Source: an uncultured Eubacteriales bacterium
GTDB lineage: Bacteria; Bacillota; Clostridia; Christensenellales; Borkfalkiaceae
Assembly: GCA_905211955.1 (NCBI GenBank)
Contig: CAJMCT010000006.1
Coordinates: 1 to 21,090 of the forward strand
DNA length: 21,090 nucleotides
Direction of reading: 5' to 3'
How positions within the stretch are numbered: the first letter of the stretch is position 1; each line of letters starts with the position of its first letter. Shown piece by piece: positions 15,796 through 21,090 of this stretch. A program made the translations under genes and the position numbers. The notes under the pieces were generated by a model, which was not told the DNA's origin, did no database searches, and saw only the letters and a list, made by a program, of their open reading frames with translations.

Positions 15796-17670
15796 TTAAT
15801 CCTCCGTTTTTTGTTCTTTTTTATTTAATTGTTCTTCGTGCGATTTAACGTGATCGAAAAATCTTTGTTTTTCTTCTTTTGTAAACTCATCGTACTCACT
15901 CAAAAAATATCTTACGTGTTCGTCCACGTGAATTTGGTGGTTGTCGATATCGTCAACTAAAAGTCCTTTTTTTCTAATGGTTTCGTTTTCGCTTTGGGCT
16001 TTTTCTTGGTGAAGCCTTGAAAGTCCCTTTTGATAATCTAAATCTTTATACCCTAAAAGTGATAAAACCTTTTCTTTCGTAGCGGTGTTAAGTTTACCGT
16101 TTTCCGAACTGAGCAAACCGCTTTCGTAAAGTTTAAATACCATATCCTTTTTTTGAGATTCGGTATAAAGCATTTCGTTTTCGCTTTCCATATATACGTC
16201 GTCTGATAGCGCGATATTTTTATCGGCGTAGTAAATCTTAGTCTTTTCAAACTCGTCTATAGACTTTACCGCTTTAAGTCCTGATAAGAACTGTTGATAA
16301 AGTCTTAAAACGTGCTTTGCGACTTCTACTAACGCGCGTCTAATGATATCCGCCGTCATAGTAAGCCTTTGGTTATCTTGGTCAATCAAAATTTGAAGTG
16401 CCGTACCACTGCTTACGTTTGCGTTGTTAGAACTACTCGTCACGTCTGAAATTCCGCTGATAATAGTAAACTCGTTAATAAGTTTTTGTTCTTCGTCCGA
16501 AAAGTCTGATGGTATAGAGTCTATCGCCATCATTTCGGGGGCTTTAGAGCCTTGACGGTATACTAAAATCTTACCAGGCGACAAACCTTCTTCGGACAAA
16601 TCGTCTACGTCTACCGAGCCGTCTTCTACTGTCATTACGCCGTTAGAAAGTCTATTTAAGAACTCGTGCTTGCGGTTTTTTACCGCGTTAAAAGCGCGCT
16701 GTACAGGTATCAAACGCTCGATTACGCTAGAGCCAAAGAAACTACCGCTTTGAACGTACGCTTCTTGCTTTACGAAAGGATACGCTCTACCACCGTTCTC
16801 GCCCGATAGATAAGGCATTTCGCCGTAATATAAAAGTTTTCCGCCAGCCACAGTAATAAGTCTACCTTCTGGATAATCACAGTTTGGCGCAACGTATTTT
16901 TCAATTACGATAACGGCGTTTTTGAGTTTTTTCTTATCGTTTTTTTGCGATTTAGAAGTAGAGTTAATAACCTTTAAGTCGTTTACGTCTATTTCTTCAC
17001 CGATTAAATCTACCCCGTACTTTTCCTTAACCAAGGCTACCGGCACGGCTTTTGCGTGTATGATAGACGAACAGTCTTGCAAGTCTTGAACGTATAGGTT
17101 GTCGGGAAAAATTTCAAAAGGCGAAACGGCTAAAATTTGAACTTCACCCTCAAAAACGTCTTGTCCGTCTAAAACTCCCAACTTATTTCCGCCGTCGTTA
17201 TTCCAAATAACCTTGTAAAAACCCGTTCCGCACGACTCACTCCACGAATTGACTTGCTTTATTACTTGCGTCATTTGGTTTTTAGCAAATGCTTCGGAAA
17301 CGAGTTTTTCAGCAAGGTCTGCCGCCTTTACGTCCTCGTCGTCGTCACTTTTTGGTCTAACGTTAACGTTTTCTTTTATTCTTGCGAGTTTAGAAAGCCT
17401 TGTTTCAATGATTGGCGCAATGTGATTAAACACACCCCTGTTTTGCCAATAGAAACTCTTGTCTTCGTAAGTTAAATCGCCCCTACCGTTTATGCCGTAG
17501 TATTGATTGCCGGCAAGAAAGTTCATATTAAGTTCCCACTGTCTTTCCAAAAACAGTCTTTCTTTTTGACGATCTAAAAAGTCGGCTTGGGTTTCGGAAA
17601 TTAATTCTTCAATAAACCTTTCTCTCTCTTTAGTTTTAACGTCTAACTTTGATTTTTTGGTTTTATCCAC
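15796..17670 (-). CDS. Phage portal protein, P22-like
   Basis: A 624-residue portal that would form the dodecameric vertex ring through which DNA is packaged and ejected. The N-terminus (FLERQWELNMNFLAGNQY, then GVFNHIAPIIETRLSKLARI, then CGTGFYKVIW) is typical of large podovirus-type portals. The C-terminal third has SSGTALQILIDQDNQRLTMT, ADIIRRALVEVAKHVLRLYQ and then a long acidic, charged tail. I chose GTG at 17670 because AAGGAG (17683-17678) lies seven bases upstream. A TTG ten codons further up is open but would place that site inside the gene. With this start the gene begins four bases after the TerS-like stop. The length agrees with P22-type portals (600-725 residues). Confidence 0.88.
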   Translation of the reverse strand: MDKTKKSKLDVKTKERERFIEELISETQADFLDRQKERLFLERQWELNMNFLAGNQYYGINGRGDLTYEDKSFYWQNRGVFNHIAPIIETRLSKLARIKENVNVRPKSDDDEDVKAADLAEKLVSEAFAKNQMTQVIKQVNSWSESCGTGFYKVIWNNDGGNKLGVLDGQDVFEGEVQILAVSPFEIFPDNLYVQDLQDCSSIIHAKAVPVALVKEKYGVDLIGEEIDVNDLKVINSTSKSQKNDKKKLKNAVIVIEKYVAPNCDYPEGRLITVAGGKLLYYGEMPYLSGENGGRAYPFVKQEAYVQSGSFFGSSVIERLIPVQRAFNAVKNRKHEFLNRLSNGVMTVEDGSVDVDDLSEEGLSPGKILVYRQGSKAPEMMAIDSIPSDFSDEEQKLINEFTIISGISDVTSSSNNANVSSGTALQILIDQDNQRLTMTADIIRRALVEVAKHVLRLYQQFLSGLKAVKSIDEFEKTKIYYADKNIALSDDVYMESENEMLYTESQKKDMVFKLYESGLLSSENGKLNTATKEKVLSLLGYKDLDYQKGLSRLHQEKAQSENETIRKKGLLVDDIDNHQIHVDEHVRYFLSEYDEFTKEEKQRFFDHVKSHEEQLNKKEQKTED

Positions 17671-17674
17671 TTTT

Positions 17675-17977
17675 TTACTCCTTGTTGTTTTCTTCCGCAA
17701 GTATGCTAATAAGCCTTAACTTTTCCTTTTCCAATTCTTCATCAGTCATATTGGACAAATCAGTTTGTTCTTCGCACAAAAGCATTTTTAAGGCCGTCAT
17801 ATCAGGCGGAACGTTTTTTTTGGTCACTTTCTTTTTAGAAAGTTTTATTCCTTCATCGTCTAAAACGTACTCCATAACGGTTTCGGTAAAATCATACCCT
17901 AGCGCCTTTTTAAGAAGGGCTTTTTGCAGTTTCTTTCCGTTTTTGACCTTTTCGGTTTCAGTTGTTTTTTCTTTCAT
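17675..17977 (-). CDS. TerS-like small protein (probable small-terminase C-terminal module)
   Basis: A 100-residue charged protein with KKALGYDFTET followed by KKVTKKNVPPDMTALKMLL and an acidic C-terminal helix. This resembles the 'ALGY ... yPPDttA...L' segment seen near the end of some phage small terminase proteins. The DNA-binding helix-turn-helix normally upstream is missing. Order is also unusual, because it follows the large subunit instead of preceding it. It overlaps terL by 20 bases with an AAGGAAG site. An unrelated packaging accessory protein is possible. Confidence 0.45.
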   Translation of the reverse strand: MKEKTTETEKVKNGKKLQKALLKKALGYDFTETVMEYVLDDEGIKLSKKKVTKKNVPPDMTALKMLLCEEQTDLSNMTDEELEKEKLRLISILAEENNKE

Positions 17978-19391
17978 TGATAATCTTCCTTATAAGCCTT
18001 TCTTTGTCCTTTTGAATTTCGGTCTTTACGGGCTTTAAGGGTGACAATGCAGGCTTTCGCATAAGGTAATATCTTAACTCGTCAAGCGCATGGTCGTCGT
18101 ATTTTTTAGGGCTATCGCCTTCTCCCCACCAATAACTTTTGAATTCTCTTATCAAATTCACGCAGTTTTTAAAGATATAAAGTTTTGGTTTTACGGGGTC
18201 GTGGTTTAAGTATTGTTTTACCCTTTCGATACCGCTAAATAAATCTTTGTTGACTTTTGGGTTTGCATTTATTCCCTGCTCAAAGAAAAGTTCAGTCACG
18301 CTTTTATTAAGCGCCAAAGTCTTTTGGTTTGCCGCAGAGTCGATTATGGCTAAAATTCTACCCCCTTCACCCCTTTTCCAGTTAAGCCTATCGGAAATTT
18401 TCTTTATCGCATCGGCATGGTAAACGACGTCACGTCCCGCTTCAAAATGCTCGGCTACGACGTATACGTTGCCGTCGTAGTCAACCGCATACCAGTGCGC
18501 GGAAAGTGGGTTGTTAAGACCGGGGTCGATAGATATTAAGTCTTGCCACTCGCAAGGAATATCGAAGGGCTCGATAACGTGAACGTTCTCGTCAAACTCT
18601 GGGTAAACTAACCCCGTGTTGGACTTAAAATGCCCGTACCTTCTACTCTCAATTTGGTCTTGTGATAAACTTAAAGTTAGTGCTTCAAACTCTTCTTTTT
18701 TCAAAAAAGGGTTGTCCGCCCACTCCATAAACTCGTACCACACTTCCTTAGAATTACCACTGTTTAAGAAAATCTCGTCGTAAATGTAGGTTAGACCTTT
18801 AAGTGGCGTCATCGTTCCGAATATGTCCCCCGCCTTATCTAAAACACGCATACGACACTCGTCGTAAACGTCTTTTGGGGGTTCTTCGTCAAACCATACG
18901 AAGTCTAAAGAACTACCCTGAAATTTTTCTCTACCTTGGTCGCAAGACTTAAAGCCGATAACACTCGTTCCACCAAACACGTTCTTAACTCTTATTTGGT
19001 CGATAATGCCGTATTTAAGACTGTCCTTTTTACCTGATAGCATTGTCACGTCTTCTATCCAATAAGGGTTAAGGTAATTTAAGACCTTTGCTTGCGCAAC
19101 GTCTCTTTGCACTTGGGTAGAAAGTGATACCACCCACCCGAACACGTCTTTCCTATTTTGCCTATAAGGGTGAATACCCCTTGCCATATAAACGGTTTCG
19201 GCAGCACCGCACTCGGTTTTACCGCTACGGTTTCCGCCGAAAACCCATCTGTTTCGTTTTGGGCATTTATGGAATTCAAGTTGTTTTAAGTGCACCTTTT
19301 CGCCCGTATTATATTTAGAAAGGGCGTTAAATTTCGCCCTTTTTGCTTGTTCGTTTTCGATTTTAATAATCTTTTCGTAAATCTCTCTCAT
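17958..19391 (-). CDS. terL: Phage terminase large subunit
   Basis: DNA-packaging motor and nuclease, 477 residues and complete. The ATPase domain has FGGNRSGKT (Walker A, about 51-59), FVWFDEE (Walker B, D168, E169) and GTMTP (coupling motif, 192-196). The RNase H-like nuclease domain has ISIDPGLNN (D289), AIIDSAANQKT (D351) and YDDHALDELRYYL (D437), so all catalytic acids are present. It is the first gene of the minus-strand cassette. The ribosome binding site is poor: an AAAGG lies about 14 bases from the ATG, which may mean low translation or a leader-dependent start. The intact active sites argue against a decayed remnant. Confidence 0.93.
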   Translation of the reverse strand: MREIYEKIIKIENEQAKRAKFNALSKYNTGEKVHLKQLEFHKCPKRNRWVFGGNRSGKTECGAAETVYMARGIHPYRQNRKDVFGWVVSLSTQVQRDVAQAKVLNYLNPYWIEDVTMLSGKKDSLKYGIIDQIRVKNVFGGTSVIGFKSCDQGREKFQGSSLDFVWFDEEPPKDVYDECRMRVLDKAGDIFGTMTPLKGLTYIYDEIFLNSGNSKEVWYEFMEWADNPFLKKEEFEALTLSLSQDQIESRRYGHFKSNTGLVYPEFDENVHVIEPFDIPCEWQDLISIDPGLNNPLSAHWYAVDYDGNVYVVAEHFEAGRDVVYHADAIKKISDRLNWKRGEGGRILAIIDSAANQKTLALNKSVTELFFEQGINANPKVNKDLFSGIERVKQYLNHDPVKPKLYIFKNCVNLIREFKSYWWGEGDSPKKYDDHALDELRYYLMRKPALSPLKPVKTEIQKDKERLIRKIINERKNN

Positions 19392-19428
19392 ATTCTACAA
19401 TTTAACCTTTTTTTCGATGTAAAAGATA

Positions 19429-19457
19429 TTTAACCCACGAGTTATATCAAGTATAAT
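19429..19457 (+). promoter_or_regulatory. Predicted promoter for the SH3-like protein
   Basis: A perfect -10 TATAAT (19452-19457) lies 17 bases after a weak -35 TTTAAC (19429-19434). The gene start at 19492 follows, with an AAAGGAAGG ribosome binding site. Confidence 0.5.
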
Positions 19458-19478
19458 CACTTTTACCCAACTATTAAA
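19450..19478 (-). promoter_or_regulatory. Possible promoter for terL, overlapping the divergent one
   Basis: On the minus strand TATACT (19455-19450) is preceded after 17 bases by TTTAAT (19478-19473). Its -10 shares bases with the plus-strand TATAAT at 19452-19457, so the two promoters could not be occupied together. The -35 is weak. Confidence 0.3.
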
Positions 19479-19491
19479 GGAAGGTAAAATA

Positions 19492-20241
19492 ATGAAAAAA
19501 AGACTGTTTATAATAAGCGTTTTTTGTGCGCTAATATGCTTTACCGTTAGCGACAAAAACCTCGCCTTTGCCGACACCAACTATTTAAGGGTAATAAATA
19601 GCACCACCCCGTTTTATAGGGATAGTGGTATGCAATCGTTAGTTTTTAACCTGCCGTACACCTATTACGTAAAAGTTCTTAGTGTAGACGGTGATACGGC
19701 GCATATAGAATGCTACGGTCAAAAAGGCACTATCGCAATGGACGGATACACCGTTTACTCAAGCCTATATAAAGACGGCTTAAATACCGATAATCCCTAC
19801 CTAACGCAAACTATAACCACGTCTATCCCTACTAAACTTTATAGCGATACGAATCTTATAAATGCCGAGCGCTATCTTTTTCAGGATAGAGCGCTATCCT
19901 ATTACGGAAGTTTAGAAACCGAGCACGGCATAATTTATTACGTAAGTTATAACGGTGAATTCGGCTACGTCAAAGAAGACGCCGTCTATCCTTTTACAAT
20001 TTTAGATCACCCAAACGAACTGACGTTTTTAGTTCAAAACATACCCCCTACCGAGTCCGAAACCGAAAACCTTCCATCGCCCGATAAAAATGAAAGTCAA
20101 GGCGACGAACTTTTAACCATTAGAATAGTTATAATCTCGTGCTTGGTTTTAGCGGGGCTTATAGCCTTGTTTACGGTAAAGCGCCCCAAAAAGATTGAAG
20201 AGCCCGTCGTTCGTTTTTACGATGAAAACGAATACGAATAA
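19492..20241 (+). CDS. Exported SH3-like protein with a C-terminal membrane anchor
   Basis: A 249-residue secreted, membrane-anchored protein. A signal peptide (KKR, then LFIISVFCALICF, probable cleavage after LAFA near residue 27) precedes two SH3b-like beta modules (about 29-95 and 105-170), each starting with a strand and a 'P-Y/L-Y-D' type turn. A Pro/Glu/Ser-rich linker follows, then one transmembrane helix (about 208-229) and a charged cytoplasmic tail. Extracellular SH3-like domains in Gram-positives often bind peptidoglycan; this is inference. It is the only plus-strand gene here, divergent from terL. Its stop abuts the stop of the convergent gene with no terminator between them. Confidence 0.75.
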   Translation: MKKRLFIISVFCALICFTVSDKNLAFADTNYLRVINSTTPFYRDSGMQSLVFNLPYTYYVKVLSVDGDTAHIECYGQKGTIAMDGYTVYSSLYKDGLNTDNPYLTQTITTSIPTKLYSDTNLINAERYLFQDRALSYYGSLETEHGIIYYVSYNGEFGYVKEDAVYPFTILDHPNELTFLVQNIPPTESETENLPSPDKNESQGDELLTIRIVIISCLVLAGLIALFTVKRPKKIEEPVVRFYDENEYE

Positions 20242-20763
20242 CTAAGCAATATTAAAAACGGTCTTTTTCTCCCTTTTAGATGCAAGTTTCCCCTTGTTCT
20301 TAAAGGCGTTGTTTTCTTCGTGGTCGATAACCCTTTTAAGAAGTTCCCTAAAAAAGTCCATTTGCAAACAGTTTTCTTCAAACCACTTATCGTCAATCCC
20401 TGCCTTTTCAAGTTTCTCGGAAAAACTTAGGGCAAGTTTTACTTGCCTTCTAAAATACGCCCTACCCGTATAATCGAAATTAACGAAAAACTCTTTCGGT
20501 CTATCCTTAAAATACTTATAACTAAAAAAGGTTAAGTCTTCTTCAGAAAACTTTTTCAAGATATTGTCAACAACAATTTTTAAGGTAATAAGTACGTCCT
20601 TTTGCTTGGTGTAAGACAAAATCTTTTCACATTGCGATAAACAAGGCGACAAATCGCTTAAAGAAGCAAGCGCCTTTTTCTCAACGAGTTCGTCAATTTG
20701 CTCCATTACGTTAGTTAGGTTTTTGTAAGCGTATAAAACCGCTTTAGCATAGCAAGTATTCAT
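20242..20763 (-). CDS. Unknown protein, possible region-4-like phage regulator
   Basis: A 173-residue soluble, mostly helical protein that I cannot assign firmly. The middle (FSEEDLTFFSYKYF, then TGRAYFRRQVKLALSFSEKL) resembles the pattern of phage late-gene regulators of the ArpU / sigma region 4-like type. There a 'Y.Y' helix is followed by a recognition helix with 'yyRr...al'. The N-terminal 60 residues form two or three helices with three cysteines. It is on the same strand as the cassette, upstream of terL, but separated by the plus-strand SH3-like gene. With no terminator after it, its transcript could run on antisense to that gene and into terL. It has a strong promoter and a GGAG site. 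A small-terminase role is an alternative. Confidence 0.55.
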   Translation of the reverse strand: MNTCYAKAVLYAYKNLTNVMEQIDELVEKKALASLSDLSPCLSQCEKILSYTKQKDVLITLKIVVDNILKKFSEEDLTFFSYKYFKDRPKEFFVNFDYTGRAYFRRQVKLALSFSEKLEKAGIDDKWFEENCLQMDFFRELLKRVIDHEENNAFKNKGKLASKREKKTVFNIA

Positions 20764-20807
20764 TTTCCAATCTCCGTTTTGATATTATTTCCACCGAAAT
20801 CAACCCT

Positions 20808-20837
20808 ATTATAGAAACAATTTTTCACACAAGTCAA
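20808..20837 (-). promoter_or_regulatory. Strong predicted sigma-A promoter
   Basis: On the minus strand TTGACT (20837-20832) and a perfect TATAAT (20813-20808) are 18 bases apart. The gene starting at 20763 follows after about 40 bases. This is the best promoter match in the window. Confidence 0.7.
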
Positions 20838-20850
20838 TTAGATATGTCGA

Positions 20851-20890
20851 TTTTTGAACAAAATTAAATATTTTTGTACAAAATTAAATT
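20851..20890. repeat. 20-bp direct tandem repeat, two copies
   Basis: TTTTTGAACAAAATTAAATA (20851-20870) is followed immediately by TTTTTGTACAAAATTAAATT, differing at two positions. It lies just upstream of the predicted promoter at 20808-20837. It could be a UP-like AT-rich element or a regulator site. Confidence 0.7.
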
Positions 20891-20947
20891 TTTGTGTCAT
20901 AAAGTACTTGATTTTAACTTTGGCGAAATATAAAATTACAAATTTTC

Positions 20948-20961
20948 CGAACATTTGTTCG
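20948..20961. promoter_or_regulatory. LexA/SOS-box-like palindrome
   Basis: CGAACATTTGTTCG matches the Bacillota LexA (DinR) consensus CGAACRNRYGTTYG at all but one position, with both conserved half-sites CGAAC and GTTCG perfect. A plus-strand TATACT (20973-20978) lies 12 bases downstream, so the box would overlap the -35 region of a rightward promoter. Confidence 0.55.
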
Positions 20962-20990
20962 TTTTTTGTTTTTATACTACCCCCTGTTTT

Positions 20991-21035
20991 TGACACGTTT
21001 TGTCATATTTGTCTTACAAATGGAAAATTTTTCCA
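20991..21035. promoter_or_regulatory. Three adjoining inverted repeats
   Basis: TGACA-N5-TGTCA (20991-21005), ATTTGT-CTT-ACAAAT (21007-21021) and TGGAAAA-T-TTTTCCA (21021-21035) are each perfect in their arms. They are all 15 bases long and start 14 to 16 bases apart. This is the pattern of operator sites for one or more dimeric regulators. Confidence 0.5.
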
Positions 21036-21090
21036 AACAATTAAAAGGCAAAAAATTTGTAGGATAATTTGGAATTTTTATATACAAAAG

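Larger units (their letters stand above)
20838..21090. other. AT-rich intergenic region without a gene
   Basis: From 20764 to the window end (327 bases) no credible coding region is seen on either strand. The part upstream of the promoter holds the tandem repeat, a LexA-like box, three adjoining palindromes and long A/T runs. It probably carries control sites for genes on both sides; the gene to the right is outside the window. Confidence 0.7.

Noticed and set aside
17671..17700. TTG start for the portal gene ten codons upstream
   Set aside because: It would bury the AAGGAG site inside the gene; GTG at 17670 has ideal spacing.
20851..20890. CRISPR array
   Set aside because: Only two directly abutting repeat copies without spacers and no cas genes.
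21020..21067. Fifteen-codon plus-strand frame starting ATG GAA AAT
   Set aside because: It is too short, has no ribosome binding site, and overlaps a palindrome; no evidence of translation.

Overview
The window looks like a chromosomal segment of an uncultured, low-to-moderate G+C Bacillota (Clostridia-type) bacterium. The basis is the conserved Firmicutes order ispG, polC-position gene, rimP, nusA, rnpM/ylxR, ylxQ, infB, rbfA, nrnA, truB, ribF. Strong AGGAG-type ribosome binding sites, frequent TTG/GTG starts and TTGACT/TATAAT-type promoters agree. The order-level assignment is inference. No rRNA, tRNA, CRISPR array or insertion sequence was seen.

Layout. (a) 1-11234: a tightly packed minus-strand block of translation, transcription and RNA-maturation genes. 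Read in transcription order (right to left) it runs from ispG to an endonuclease IV-type gene cut by the window edge. Genes overlap or lie a few bases apart. There are two visible promoters, one before ispG and one before rimP. The rimP leader holds a terminator-like hairpin that suggests NusA-type autoregulation. The gene at the polC position is not a polymerase: it keeps only the PolC N-terminal region, OB fold and DEDDh exonuclease. (b) 11324-11355: a strong intrinsic terminator separating the two blocks. (c) 11365-19391: a minus-strand cassette of eight intact phage morphogenesis genes: large terminase, TerS-like protein, portal, probable scaffold, HK97-fold capsid, probable head-tail adaptor, probable tail hub, and a coiled-coil protein. 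The order and sizes suggest a short-tailed (P22-like) head. (d) 19492-20763: a plus-strand exported SH3-like membrane protein converging on a minus-strand protein that may be a region-4-like regulator. (e) 20764-21090: an AT-rich non-coding stretch with a strong promoter, a 20-bp tandem repeat, a LexA-like box and three consecutive palindromes.

How it works together. Block (a) couples ribosome assembly (RimP, RbfA, IF2, TruB), transcription control (NusA) and RNA turnover (RnpM, NrnA), with riboflavin and isoprenoid cofactor genes. Block (c) could build and fill a capsid. Inside this window it has no integrase, replication, lysis, tail-fibre or repressor gene, yet every visible gene is open. 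It is either one end of a larger prophage continuing to the right, a recently decayed prophage, or a domesticated particle system resembling a gene transfer agent. The sequence alone cannot decide, and this is the most interesting question in the window.
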